In this document: one piece after another, positions 51,982 to 61,489 of the stretch
Position numbering within the stretch: position 1 is the first letter of the stretch
How the letters are laid out: every line of letters starts with the position of its first letter
Assembly (NCBI RefSeq): GCF_000565285.1
Contig: NZ_APVL01000018.1
Span: forward strand, 1 to 64,000
Length of the DNA: 64,000 bases
DNA from: Cytobacillus firmus DS1
Lineage (GTDB): Bacteria; Bacillota; Bacilli; Bacillales; Cytobacillaceae
Reading direction: 5' to 3'
Notes under the pieces: model-generated
The model's database searches: none
What the model was told of the DNA's origin: nothing
The model's input: the letters and a program-made list of their open reading frames with translations, nothing else
Made by a program: the position numbers and the translations under genes

Positions 51982-53397
51982 GTGAATGCAGATAAAAAAC
52001 ACATAGTCGTGGGAATGATTGATCCTGCAATGGCAAATGCTTTTAAGACGTTCATACAGAAAAAGGAAGGCTATATAATTCCGGAAGTTGTGGTATCTGA
52101 AGAGGATCTACTTAAGTACCTTGAAGAGACTGAGGAAGAAATATACGGGTTGATCTTAACAAGTGACTTAGCAAAAAAATTAAATGATTTAAGATTAGAT
52201 TATTTATCAAACTTATTGGTAACGTTACGAGAAAAATTTCCACATATTCGAATGGCCATACTTTCTTCCGAAAGGGTAGGACACCCATTCTTGGCAGAAC
52301 TCGTCAATATGGGTATTTATAACATTTTTTTAAGACAAGATAACAATCTATCAGTACAGCTGATATTGGATGCACTTGAATCTGGAAAGAGTTTTGGTGA
52401 GGTATCGCTGTTCAGAAAAGTTGACCCTGGAATCCCTTGGAGGAAAATGGACAGCGGCCCATCAACTATTAAGATAGAAACCTCTAATAAAAGGAATCAT
52501 CCGGAGCCGAAAGAAAAAAAGCAGGAAAAGGAAAAAAGAGATAAGCAAATAATAAAAAGAGAGTTCAATATTAACTTTCAACAAACAGAAACAAAAGTAA
52601 TCGGGGTAACAGTTCAACCCAAATTGATTTTAGTCGGTGGAGCAGCTAGTCGGGTAGGTAGTTCCTTCTTTGCACACTATCTCTCTTTCATATTAGCTGA
52701 AAAGGATATATCAGTGTCCTATTTGGAGAACCCTTATCGATATGGATATACCTATGATCGATATTGGGGAGAAGGACTATCGGGAAATTATGTTAGTCCC
52801 TTTTGCGACTTTCACTTTCAAAAGGATGATTCAACTGATTGGAATTATAAAAATGTATATATGAATGTATTAAACCCACTAAAAGAAAACCCATATGACA
52901 AATTGGATTTTGAGACGTTTCTAAAGGTGCTGCTTAGCCAAAGAACTCCTATTAAGATAGTCGATGTAGGTGTTGATTGGAACAACGAAATTTACCTGGA
53001 ACTTTGTCAAATGGCTGATTATATTTTCTTCATTACAGAGCCTGATCCATTTCTAAATCAAGTGATTATTGAGAAGAGGCCATATCCCTCATTGTTGAAA
53101 GAAAATGGAGAATGGATTGAAAACCTTCAGATTGTAATGAATAAGGCTACATATAAAATTGCCAATCACTCTATTTTCAATGATGTATTCGATGATATTT
53201 GGATCGTACCTGATCTTAACAGAGAAGAAATCTTTAAGTGTGAGAGTGAGAGGGTTCCCATTACAAATTCGAAAAGTCTTGTTGAAGATTTAGAGAGCTT
53301 AACTAACGAATTAATTGAAATGATATTACCTCAAGAATTCCTTAAAAAGAAAACAAAAACAAAATGGAAGTTCCCAAAGATAACCGTAACAAGGTAG
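51982..53397 (+). CDS. CpaE/TadZ-like pilus assembly protein
   Basis: 471 residues from GTG at 51982. N-terminal receiver-like domain (about 1-140: IVVGMIDPAMANAF, ILTSDLAKKL, MAILSSERVGHP), a basic linker, then a MinD/ParA-type domain (LILVGGAASRVGSSFFAHYLSFILAEKDISVSYLENP) whose Walker A is degenerate (GGAASRVGSS). This is the TadZ/CpaE architecture that places the Tad secretion apparatus. First gene of the tad operon. A second such protein is encoded two genes downstream. Confidence 0.75.
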   Translation: MNADKKHIVVGMIDPAMANAFKTFIQKKEGYIIPEVVVSEEDLLKYLEETEEEIYGLILTSDLAKKLNDLRLDYLSNLLVTLREKFPHIRMAILSSERVGHPFLAELVNMGIYNIFLRQDNNLSVQLILDALESGKSFGEVSLFRKVDPGIPWRKMDSGPSTIKIETSNKRNHPEPKEKKQEKEKRDKQIIKREFNINFQQTETKVIGVTVQPKLILVGGAASRVGSSFFAHYLSFILAEKDISVSYLENPYRYGYTYDRYWGEGLSGNYVSPFCDFHFQKDDSTDWNYKNVYMNVLNPLKENPYDKLDFETFLKVLLSQRTPIKIVDVGVDWNNEIYLELCQMADYIFFITEPDPFLNQVIIEKRPYPSLLKENGEWIENLQIVMNKATYKIANHSIFNDVFDDIWIVPDLNREEIFKCESERVPITNSKSLVEDLESLTNELIEMILPQEFLKKKTKTKWKFPKITVTR

Positions 53398-53409
53398 GAG
53401 GACCAAAAA

Positions 53410-54060
53410 TTGAAAAAGACCATTTTTATGAGAGGTTTAGCTGTATTTTTTATTATAAGTTTTATAGCTTATATCTTTCTTTATGAAACGAAATTGCATG
53501 GAATGTTAAATACCTCAACTGTTGTATTTGCTAATAAGGACTTTGAACCTAATGAAGTAATTGGGGAAGACGATATTTATTTAGGCAAATACCCAAATGA
53601 TTTGCTTCATGAGAATGTGATAGTAGACCCTAAAAAGATTGTAGGTCAGAGAGCTACAGGATTTATTTCAGTAAACGATATTTTTACAGAAAAAAAGGTA
53701 GATAGTCCATTATTAAGAGCTAAAGATGGAGAAAAATTCTTTGCTATTCCAAATAGCTGGATAGAAACAATTCCCGGGAGTTTAAGGCGTTTAGATATGG
53801 TGGACTTATGGTTAGTTCAAACAGATAAGAGCAGACCTGAAAGTAATCAATTTTCAGTGGAGAAACCCATCTTGGAAGGTAAGGTGGTCGCCTTTATCAA
53901 AAACAGCTCCAACACTGAGGTAAAAGGTATCAATTCAGAAAAAGATCGGTTGGATGCAGGCTCCCAGGCTTCACAATTGGAGATCAACATGACAAACGAA
54001 GAATTTATAAAAGTTAAAAAGTCTGTAGAAGCAGGTTACAAGCTGATTTTTAGCTACTAG
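53410..54060 (+). CDS. cpaB: CpaB/RcpC-like pilus assembly protein (SAF domain)
   Basis: 216 residues from TTG at 53410 (GTAGGAGGA upstream). N-terminal membrane anchor (about 5-25), then the SAF domain pattern VVFANKDFEPNEVIGEDDIYLG ... IVGQRATGFISVNDIF typical of CpaB. It should be an envelope-side assembly factor of the Tad pilus. Twelve bases behind the upstream gene, 16 before the next. Confidence 0.8.
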   Translation: MKKTIFMRGLAVFFIISFIAYIFLYETKLHGMLNTSTVVFANKDFEPNEVIGEDDIYLGKYPNDLLHENVIVDPKKIVGQRATGFISVNDIFTEKKVDSPLLRAKDGEKFFAIPNSWIETIPGSLRRLDMVDLWLVQTDKSRPESNQFSVEKPILEGKVVAFIKNSSNTEVKGINSEKDRLDAGSQASQLEINMTNEEFIKVKKSVEAGYKLIFSY

Positions 54061-54076
54061 GAACGGAGGATATGAA

Positions 54077-55168
54077 ATGAAAGTAGCCACACTATCAAAT
54101 CACGTTGATTATATTCAAATAATTGAAGGGCAGCTTCAAAGTGAAGTTATTAAATTAAGTAGCGTTGACGAATTGGACAAGTTGAAATGCGATGCGCTTT
54201 TGGTGGATCAGGAATTTGTTGACTTCTCATCCATAATAGATTTTCGTGATGTGCAGCCATCCATAAAAACGATATTACTTGTTGACAGCCCACTAAATGA
54301 AACACAAAAAAGAATATGTAATGCTCAGAGAATTGTTCCTTTTTATAAGGAAAATTCCAGAGATGAATTCAAACAATTAATCCTGCAGGAATGGTTAGAA
54401 CATATTGTAAAACAAAATCAAAATGTAATTAGTATTTCCGGCACACACTCTCAAAGTGGTGTTACACAGACCGCCTTAAGTCTAGGGGTGGCTCTAAGAG
54501 AACTAAATTACAAAGTCTGTGTAATAGGATTGAATTTCTATAATCCTGGGGAAATAATCGGTTTCCCCTCAGAGTTTTCTTTTGATTCTATATATCACTC
54601 AGTATCTAATCACTTGTTTGATGCAGAAGGTTTGAAAAAGCAACTGATTGAAATTCATGGAATTCAATATTTGGTTGGTAACCGAAATTTCTTGAAGAAA
54701 AATAAATATCATCCGGAGCCGATCCATTCACTAATTAATATTGTTAAGGAAGAATATGATTTTGTCATTCTTGATTTAGGTTCTATATATGATACTTCTG
54801 GTGCTCTCGCAGGCATTATGGCAAGTGGGACAAAAATCTTAGTTGCTAATCAAGATGAATACTCAATTAGAAACTTTAATAGATGGTTTGATCAATTCCT
54901 CTCACCAATTGGAATTCAAAAAGAGGATTTATTAATGGTAGTCAACCGCTTTGATCCAATCCATCTTATTAAACCTAAAAAAATCGAAGAGGAAACGGGT
55001 GTTACTTTATTCGAAAAGATTCCTCTTATTCCAGTGGATGGCTCTGATGGGGTTTTATATAACTACTATGTTAAATCTTATAACCGGTTTTTTAATCGTA
55101 TGGCTAAGGGGATTACAACATTACCAACTGAAAAGAAAAAGAAGAGTTTCTTTAGTTTTGCTAGGTAG
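54077..55168 (+). CDS. Second CpaE/ParA-like ATPase of the tad operon
   Basis: 363 residues. N-terminal degenerate receiver (about 1-105, CDALLVDQEFVDF), then ParA/MinD domain with a deviant P-loop (ISGTHSQSGVTQTALSLGVAL) and FVILDLGSIYDTSG as Walker B-like region. The lysines of a normal ParA P-loop are missing, so nucleotide use may differ. Probably partners the first CpaE-like protein in positioning the pilus machine. Confidence 0.75.
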   Translation: MKVATLSNHVDYIQIIEGQLQSEVIKLSSVDELDKLKCDALLVDQEFVDFSSIIDFRDVQPSIKTILLVDSPLNETQKRICNAQRIVPFYKENSRDEFKQLILQEWLEHIVKQNQNVISISGTHSQSGVTQTALSLGVALRELNYKVCVIGLNFYNPGEIIGFPSEFSFDSIYHSVSNHLFDAEGLKKQLIEIHGIQYLVGNRNFLKKNKYHPEPIHSLINIVKEEYDFVILDLGSIYDTSGALAGIMASGTKILVANQDEYSIRNFNRWFDQFLSPIGIQKEDLLMVVNRFDPIHLIKPKKIEEETGVTLFEKIPLIPVDGSDGVLYNYYVKSYNRFFNRMAKGITTLPTEKKKKSFFSFAR

Positions 55169-55180
55169 GGAGGAGCTTTA

Positions 55181-56710
55181 ATGAGTTTACTAGAGAAAGA
55201 CTTAATCGAGAATAAGGTGGGCTTTAAGTTGGATCCTGTAACACCAGAGAGTCTGATATCAGAAATTAACAATGCAGCAAGTTTTGATGCAAGTGAGTTT
55301 GTAATTACCAATAAGAAGGAATCCATGAGTGATTCTTTTATCAATGCAAACTTCCCGACACTCTGTAGGTCGATACAAAGTTATATTCAGAGAATTGTAG
55401 AAGATATGTTAAAAAGTGAGATGACAGAAGATGGGGTGGAAATTCACCATGGTGCTATAAGTGGAAATCCTAACTCCATCCGGATCATTAAAGAACATAT
55501 AGAAGAGTACCTAACCAACAATGGTTTGTTAAATTCAAATTTCCCTAATTACTATCCAGACTTAACAGAAGCGATTTTTCAAGAAGTGTTCGGGTGGGGG
55601 CCGCTAAGTGTGTGGCGAAACGATCCTGAGTCAGAAAAAGCAAAGGTTGTTGGCCAAAACATTTGGTTCATGAAAGAAGGGAAATGGGAGCTACAGCACT
55701 TTAAATTTAGAAGTATGACTCATATTTATGATCTTTTTGAAAGAATTAAGATGTTGAACCCTGAGAATAAGCTGGATAGGTTTCAAAACACAGAGTTAGA
55801 ATCGGTAACGGAAGATGGAATCCGTGTATCTATAATGGTTCCTGGGAGAACGTATCAACCTGTCATTACATTGAGGAGACAGACGGTTACAAATTATAGT
55901 TTTGAGAAGCAAGCAGCACTTGGTACATTGCCAACAGAGGCAATCGAAGTCTTTAAGATTTTATCAATATTAAATCTAAATCAAATTATAGCGGGTCCAC
56001 CAGGTACCGGAAAATCTACTTTCCTTTTAACAATGCTTTCGGAATCAAAAGATATGCATACAGCTTATATAGAGTCTAGATTTGAACATTTTCCTAATAT
56101 TCTTTTTCCTAAGTCTCCTATTATACACATACAAGGTACACAAAGAGATATTGAAGGTGAACTTGAAAATACTGTTTTTCCTGCGCTGTTGCGACACGAT
56201 ATTGAACAGGTTATAGCAGCAGAGGTAAGAAGGGTAGAAGTGGAGTTATATGGTTCCGCAGGGGAGCGAGGAATCCAGAAACTTATGGGAACCTTCCATA
56301 GTAAGTTTCCAGAAAACATTCCCGGAATATTAGCAAGATTAAGTATTCAGCACAACCAATCGAATGGATTAAATTATTCAGATGAATATTTACGATTTGC
56401 AGAGAATCTTCATTTTTCCATTACGATGGAACAATTAGACGAAAAGAATAAGAAAGTTTCGGGCGTCCAATTTTATGAACTAAATGAAGAAACATGGGAA
56501 ACGCAGATTGTAAGGATTATGGCATACGACCGTAAAGGAGATAGCTGGTCTTTTAATTCTAATATTCCTGAGAGAATTAAATCGATAGCGAAAATTTATC
56601 ATGAAAGTGACGTTGAACGATTAGAAATTTTGCTTAAAGAACTAGAAGAAAAATATCCAATGAAAGAAGAACTAAAAAGATCTATCGGATTGAAAGCGAG
56701 CAGATCCTAA
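55181..56710 (+). CDS. tadA: CpaF/TadA pilus assembly ATPase
   Basis: 509 residues. Secretion ATPase with Walker A AGPPGTGKSTF (near 271), Asp box-like SRFEHF, Walker B-like IEQVIAAEVRR and His box region GTFHS. N-terminal region of about 180 residues with FGWGPLSVWRND (TadA-type). It powers assembly of Flp-type pili. The AEVRR replaces the more usual GExRG, a noticeable divergence. Stop overlaps the next start (TAATG). Confidence 0.85.
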   Translation: MSLLEKDLIENKVGFKLDPVTPESLISEINNAASFDASEFVITNKKESMSDSFINANFPTLCRSIQSYIQRIVEDMLKSEMTEDGVEIHHGAISGNPNSIRIIKEHIEEYLTNNGLLNSNFPNYYPDLTEAIFQEVFGWGPLSVWRNDPESEKAKVVGQNIWFMKEGKWELQHFKFRSMTHIYDLFERIKMLNPENKLDRFQNTELESVTEDGIRVSIMVPGRTYQPVITLRRQTVTNYSFEKQAALGTLPTEAIEVFKILSILNLNQIIAGPPGTGKSTFLLTMLSESKDMHTAYIESRFEHFPNILFPKSPIIHIQGTQRDIEGELENTVFPALLRHDIEQVIAAEVRRVEVELYGSAGERGIQKLMGTFHSKFPENIPGILARLSIQHNQSNGLNYSDEYLRFAENLHFSITMEQLDEKNKKVSGVQFYELNEETWETQIVRIMAYDRKGDSWSFNSNIPERIKSIAKIYHESDVERLEILLKELEEKYPMKEELKRSIGLKASRS

Positions 56711-57654
56711 TGATGCAGTACATTGATTCGATTGTAAGGATATTTGGCTATTTAATTGGCTTCTCCGGTTTTGTTCTATTAATGTATTCTTTTGGATTTA
56801 ATTTTAATTCAGTTAAATACAAATTGAGATCCAATAAGGAGACCAATAATAAACAAATAATACTACGATCCAATTTTATGCGATGGTATGATCAATTGCT
56901 TAAAGCAACTATTAACTCATATAAAACCAACCATCTAAAACCATTAATTACTTTACAGGCAACTATTTTAGTTGGATTGTGTATTATTTATTGGCTAATT
57001 ACAAGGAGCTTGATATCTTCTTTTATTTTGCCATTTTCAGTAGTGTTTTTGTTTCCTGTCACGATTTTGTATATACGCTTGTTAAATATTCGTCACTCTA
57101 CTCAAGCTGTTATATCAGATACGATTATTCAACTATTACAAGCTTATACCAAACAGCATCATAACATCTTATTTGCCTTAAAGGATATTTACCCTAACTT
57201 AAATAAACAGACAAAGTTTATTGTAGGTATGCTCATTGTTCGATTAGAAAGCGGAATATCAACGCGAAAAGAATCGATGCAAATTTTTTCTTATCAAATT
57301 GGAGGAGAGTGGGGCAGGAACTTATCTATAACCATCTTAAAAGGTCTAGAGGATGGTACAAATATTGCTGGGATCCTTGAAGACTTATCAAAGGATATTA
57401 CAGAAATAGATAAGAAAATTGGGGAAGTCGAATCTGAAGGTATCGAGCTAATTCGATTAGGTTACTTACCGGTCATTGTATTACCACTTATTATTGTTGG
57501 AATGCATTACATGGTAAGTCAAATGGGCGGAAATGCGTTTGAGTACATTTTTCAAACAGCAACCGGGCTAAAAACATTTACTTTTTCGGTCGTATTAACC
57601 TTAATCAGCTTTACCACATCAAAAGTCTTTCAACGACCTAAGAGAGGAGGATAA
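56710..57654 (+). CDS. tadB: TadB-like inner membrane protein (type II secretion F family)
   Basis: 314 residues: membrane segments near 12-30, 80-115 and at the C-terminus (about 250-270, 285-305), and a T2SF cytoplasmic domain (about 135-245, LLQAYTKQHHNILFALKDIYPNL ... RLESGISTRKESMQIFSYQIGG). The platform protein for pilus assembly, paired with the next gene. Confidence 0.8.
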   Translation: MMQYIDSIVRIFGYLIGFSGFVLLMYSFGFNFNSVKYKLRSNKETNNKQIILRSNFMRWYDQLLKATINSYKTNHLKPLITLQATILVGLCIIYWLITRSLISSFILPFSVVFLFPVTILYIRLLNIRHSTQAVISDTIIQLLQAYTKQHHNILFALKDIYPNLNKQTKFIVGMLIVRLESGISTRKESMQIFSYQIGGEWGRNLSITILKGLEDGTNIAGILEDLSKDITEIDKKIGEVESEGIELIRLGYLPVIVLPLIIVGMHYMVSQMGGNAFEYIFQTATGLKTFTFSVVLTLISFTTSKVFQRPKRGG

Positions 57655-57659
57655 TCATT

Positions 57660-58553
57660 ATGCCATTTCAATACTTGCATTACCTTATAACTGGTATGTT
57701 TATCTTTCTAATATACTCAACGATTGCAAAGTCTATTGGTTTAGATAAGGCAAGAAGTAAATTATCCCTTAGGAACTCACTAAGAAAAAGTCTTGCGAAA
57801 AACGGTTTTCTCTCTAAATATTTTTACAACGAAAGAGCTGAAGTCTTAATTACCTTTGTTGGTCTCAACAAGTTAAAGGTGAGCAGCATTCACTATAACT
57901 TTTTTCGGCACATTTCTTTGTATGTGGCAGTTTGGTCATATTTTATCAGCTTATTTTTAGCTGCGGGTCAATTCTCGCTTGTGAATTTGTTAATGGTCCT
58001 AGGAGCCTTTCTCTTAACTTCCCCTTTGAAATTCAATTTAGTTTTTGATTATGTATTAAAGAATCTTGCTGGAAATCATAAGCGAAAGATGAATGCTGAA
58101 GTTTATTCTTTGTATGCTCAATTAAAAGCAGAATTCCAAACAAGACGAGTAGGAAATATATATGGCTTGCTGTTTGAATATAGAAGTTATTTCAAATCAA
58201 TAAAACCAGCTTTAGAAGAACTTTTATATAAATGGAGTGAGAGTCCTGACAAAGCTTGGGATTCCTTCTCAAAAAGGATAGGCACTGAGGAAGCAAAAAC
58301 CTTATCTATCATTATGAAGGAAGTAGAGTACTCTTCCCAAGAAAGGTCATTAGCATTACTAGAGCAAAAGAGAGATCAGTTTGCTAATAGTAATTATAAT
58401 GCGTACCGAAATTACCTGAAAAGCAGGGAAATGGTGCTGTATATCGTAATCTTCTCGACAGCATCTGGTGCAATAATCCTTAATATGGTGGTTATATTTA
58501 TGCTGTTCTTTAAAGACATAATGGGAGCAGCCAACAATATTTTTCAAATGTAA
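57660..58553 (+). CDS. tadC: TadC-like inner membrane protein (type II secretion F family)
   Basis: 297 residues: N-terminal segment, paired segments at about 85-125, cytoplasmic F domain, and C-terminal segment (VLYIVIFSTASGAIILNMVVIFMLFF). It follows tadB by five bases after a GGAGG site. Forms the second half of the TadBC platform. Confidence 0.8.
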   Translation: MPFQYLHYLITGMFIFLIYSTIAKSIGLDKARSKLSLRNSLRKSLAKNGFLSKYFYNERAEVLITFVGLNKLKVSSIHYNFFRHISLYVAVWSYFISLFLAAGQFSLVNLLMVLGAFLLTSPLKFNLVFDYVLKNLAGNHKRKMNAEVYSLYAQLKAEFQTRRVGNIYGLLFEYRSYFKSIKPALEELLYKWSESPDKAWDSFSKRIGTEEAKTLSIIMKEVEYSSQERSLALLEQKRDQFANSNYNAYRNYLKSREMVLYIVIFSTASGAIILNMVVIFMLFFKDIMGAANNIFQM

Positions 58554-58651
58554 TACTTAAAAACTTGAAGGGAGTGTTGCTCGACTACATATTCTTTCTC
58601 AATAACACGTTTCATAAATAAAAAATATTATTATTTCAGGAGGAATTTATA

Positions 58652-58828
58652 ATGAAAGAACTTGGAGCAACTTTACTATTAACATTTTTCGTAATTACAC
58701 TTGTCCTTACCGCTGTATTTGGAAATAATGGTTTGAAAACAGAAAATGAAAACCTGGTACAAAACTCTGTTAACCTACTAAAAGAAGCACAAACAAACAC
58801 TAGCACAACACCGCCAACATCCAATTAA
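58652..58828 (+). CDS. 58-residue pilin-like peptide
   Basis: ATG with AGGAGG upstream; product begins MKELGATLLLTFFVITLVLTAVFG, one hydrophobic segment directly at the N-terminus, then a polar tail (LKTENENLVQNSVNLLKEAQ). Size, position after tadC and the GAT-then-hydrophobic pattern fit a Flp-type major pilin, but the conserved Glu-Tyr after the cleavage Gly is missing. Own terminator follows. Confidence 0.6.
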   Translation: MKELGATLLLTFFVITLVLTAVFGNNGLKTENENLVQNSVNLLKEAQTNTSTTPPTSN

Positions 58829-58841
58829 TTATTTTAAAAGT

Positions 58842-58875
58842 AAAAAAGGGATCTTTTATAAGTATCCCTTTTTTA
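58842..58875 (+). terminator. Terminator behind the pilin candidate
   Basis: AAAAAGGGAT / ATCCCTTTTTT stem with an 11-base loop, T-rich 3' side. It leaves the pilin as the end of a transcript, or lets its level differ from the genes behind. Confidence 0.7.
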
Positions 58876-58897
58876 ATATCTAATAGGAGATAATACT

Positions 58898-59293
58898 ATG
58901 AAACAATTAATTTCATTTACAATGCTATTCCCCATATTAGTATTTTTTCTTTTACAACCTATATTGAATTATATGGAGGAAACCAGAGGGAAAGCGGTTG
59001 AAATTACTGTCCAAAGAGCCACTGAAAAAGCTGCAATTGAGGGTTATTATTCTCCAGAAACTCTACTGGAAATGAAGAAAAAGCTAAATAGCATCGGATA
59101 CCAAGACAATGAAATTGACATAAATGCTACACAATCTGTAACCCTGAGAGGTGGATATGTAGAAGCAACAATAAAAGTGCCCAATAAGTATTATTTTCTC
59201 TTATTTAAACCTTTATTCCTTTCAGATAAAGATTATAGTAGCGATTTATATCACGTTCGCTCAGCAACTCGTATGAGTGAATATATTAATTAA
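58898..59293 (+). CDS. TadE/DUF4320-like minor pseudopilin
   Basis: 131 residues, one N-terminal membrane segment (FTMLFPILVFFLLQPILNYM), then an extracytoplasmic alpha/beta domain (VEITVQRATEKAAIEGYYS...VTLRGGYVEATIKV). Matches the shape of TadE-type or DUF4320 minor pilins of Gram-positive tad loci. Confidence 0.65.
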   Translation: MKQLISFTMLFPILVFFLLQPILNYMEETRGKAVEITVQRATEKAAIEGYYSPETLLEMKKKLNSIGYQDNEIDINATQSVTLRGGYVEATIKVPNKYYFLLFKPLFLSDKDYSSDLYHVRSATRMSEYIN

Positions 59294-59305
59294 AGCTGGT
59301 GAAAT

Positions 59306-59812
59306 ATGAAGGCATTATACTTCTTAATTAGCATATGTTTTATAGCTTTTGGATTAACTATCTCGCAAATTAAGTACTTTATTTTGGATACTACTTATGA
59401 AAAAGTCAATTACTCCTTAAAGCATGCTGTTCATGATGGTGCCTTACAGATTGATTATGAAAAGGTAGCGGATGGAATAATTGAATTCGATGAAGCCGTT
59501 GCGTTAGAAACAGTACATTTAACATTAAGTAAAAACCTATTATTAAATCAAGATTTATCTCCAAAAGAAGGGTCATACATAACTGATCCTTTAAGAATTG
59601 TTGAGACAGTATATATAGACCACAATTTTATTGATACAGATACAGGTTTACCAGTTACTTTTCCATTTACTTATAAATACAGCAATCCTTTATTAAACAT
59701 TGATATTGAAAGGCCTATCTTTGGGCCAAGCATTGTTTGTGTTATAGAGGCAAAAGTGAGATTTGATGATGAATATCAAAGGTATGTGACTATTCAAGAG
59801 TATAAATACTAG
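59306..59812 (+). CDS. TadE/F-like minor pseudopilin
   Basis: 168 residues, N-terminal membrane segment (YFLISICFIAFGLTIS) followed by a mostly beta extracytoplasmic domain with SLKHAVHDGALQIDYEKV near its start, a pattern like the preceding protein. Twelve bases behind it, so co-transcribed. Probably a minor pilus component or initiator. Confidence 0.6.
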   Translation: MKALYFLISICFIAFGLTISQIKYFILDTTYEKVNYSLKHAVHDGALQIDYEKVADGIIEFDEAVALETVHLTLSKNLLLNQDLSPKEGSYITDPLRIVETVYIDHNFIDTDTGLPVTFPFTYKYSNPLLNIDIERPIFGPSIVCVIEAKVRFDDEYQRYVTIQEYKY

Positions 59813-59968
59813 TACTAGAATTTTATATGTAGATATTCCTATGAGGTAGTTGGTATAATAGTAGATAATTACTATTTTACCAAATCTTACTCATGAGAGG
59901 AAGAGATTATTATAGGTCTTCTTCAGATTTGCATATATAGGAGTAAATTAGGAACTATATGTTCAAAA

Positions 59969-60015
59969 GCGGAAGCACCGCAATAGGGGAATCCCTGATT
60001 GTTGGTGTTTTTTTC
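59969..60015 (+). promoter_or_regulatory. Attenuator leader before the SLH protein
   Basis: Mini-hairpin GCGG-AAGCA-CCGC (59969-59981), then terminator hairpin CACC-g-CAAT-AGGG / CCCT-g-ATTG-t-TGGTG (59976-60007) and a T7 run. One loop base differs (AAGCA), otherwise the same design as the five other leaders. Confidence 0.65.
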
Positions 60016-60067
60016 TTTTTCCAAAATCTTCATTATACTTAGCTTTAAAAGAGAGGGAGTGCAAAAA

Positions 60068-61477
60068 TTGAAAAAGTTAATTTTACCAATGGTTTTAAGT
60101 TCTAGTTTAACGGTTGCAGGATTAGTACCAATTCCTTTTAATGAACAGGTAGCTGTAGTAGAGGCAGCATCTTCATTTAAAGACCTGCCTAGTGATTACC
60201 ATGCGTTAAAGCAAATTGAGTACCTTGTATCAAAAGGGGTAATTTCTGGCTTTGAAGATGGTACCTTTAAGCCTAACCAGGTTGTAACAAGGGGACAATT
60301 TGCTGCCTTTGTTGCAAGGGCTTTGGATTTAAAAGCATCTAATATCACCTTTAAAGATGTCAAATCAGGTAATTCCTTATATACAGAAATCAATAAAGCG
60401 GCGACAGCTGGCATAATTAAAGGTTACAAGGATGGTACTTTTAGACCGGATTTACCTGTTAGCCGTTCTGATATTGCTGTGATGTTAGATCGTGCTTTGC
60501 AGTTAAAAGGAAATTATACAAAAACTGTTTCCTTACCTTATTCTGATGCTGGAAGTATTGGTGGTTATGCAATAGAGAGTGTAAAAAGGATGGCAGCATA
60601 CGGCATTATGGGGGCAGCAGAGAACTCTAATAAATTTCAGCCAGCAACAAGTGGGACGCGTGTTGGAACGGTAGTTTCAATTTATAACATGCTACAAACT
60701 TCTCAAACAACTATACCTTCCATTCCGAACAAGAAAGATTCGGAGCTTACGGTTGCACAATTAACCCAAAAGTATGGTGAGGAAAAACTTATTGCACGTT
60801 CTAGAGCATCCTATGAATTTTATGAAGTAAATGCAATAGAACATTATCACAATAATTATAAGGAGTTTTACGATAGTTTCTTAGATTATAAACAGATGTT
60901 AAAAAACTCTTTTTATTCACAGTATGACCTATATTACCCATATGTTGAATTAATCAGTTATGGTGGGAAATCTTATAAATCCTCTGAATTCTATATTAAG
61001 GATTTAAGGTTCGTAGATGATGAAATTCTACCAACAAATCCTGAAACAAGTTCACAATATTCAATTGATGTTTTCCTTAATAGTAAAGATAGCGCCACAT
61101 ACTTAAAGGATAAGGTATTAACTAAGCGTATGGGTACCCTTCCTTACAGGGAAAATGGCGATGTTATGGTTGAATTAGAAACGTTATTAAAAGACCATGT
61201 TAACGTTACCGCAACCTCTACAAAACTAATTGTGAAAAATGAAAAAACCATTGAATTAACTGCAGATTCAACTAAAGTACGTGTTGATGGTCAGTCTGTT
61301 CAGCTTAAAACTCCAGTTAAAAAAGCAAATGGAAAATTCATGGTCCCACTAAGGGAGTCAGCGAAATTAATGGGGCTATATACAAGAACTTTTACCGGTC
61401 TTGATGTAAACAAGCCAACTGAACTTACAAGGATCGAGCTAGCGAACTATCCTTTGCCAGCAGATTATACGAAGTAA
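60068..61477 (+). CDS. S-layer homology (SLH) surface protein
   Basis: 469 residues from TTG at 60068 (GAGAGGGAG upstream). Signal peptide, then three SLH repeats at about 40-200 (FKDLPSDYHALKQIEYLVSKG, GFEDGTFKPNQVVTRGQFAAF; GYKDGTFRPDLPVSRSDIAVM; a third, diverged) that bind cell-wall polymer; a middle domain; and a C-terminal domain like copper-amine-oxidase-N (VDGQSVQLKTPVKKANGKFMVPLRE). Anchored at the cell wall; probably the surface partner of the pilus or adhesin genes. The frame is open upstream into the leader. Confidence 0.85.
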   Translation: MKKLILPMVLSSSLTVAGLVPIPFNEQVAVVEAASSFKDLPSDYHALKQIEYLVSKGVISGFEDGTFKPNQVVTRGQFAAFVARALDLKASNITFKDVKSGNSLYTEINKAATAGIIKGYKDGTFRPDLPVSRSDIAVMLDRALQLKGNYTKTVSLPYSDAGSIGGYAIESVKRMAAYGIMGAAENSNKFQPATSGTRVGTVVSIYNMLQTSQTTIPSIPNKKDSELTVAQLTQKYGEEKLIARSRASYEFYEVNAIEHYHNNYKEFYDSFLDYKQMLKNSFYSQYDLYYPYVELISYGGKSYKSSEFYIKDLRFVDDEILPTNPETSSQYSIDVFLNSKDSATYLKDKVLTKRMGTLPYRENGDVMVELETLLKDHVNVTATSTKLIVKNEKTIELTADSTKVRVDGQSVQLKTPVKKANGKFMVPLRESAKLMGLYTRTFTGLDVNKPTELTRIELANYPLPADYTK

Positions 61478-61489
61478 GGGGACTTCTGA

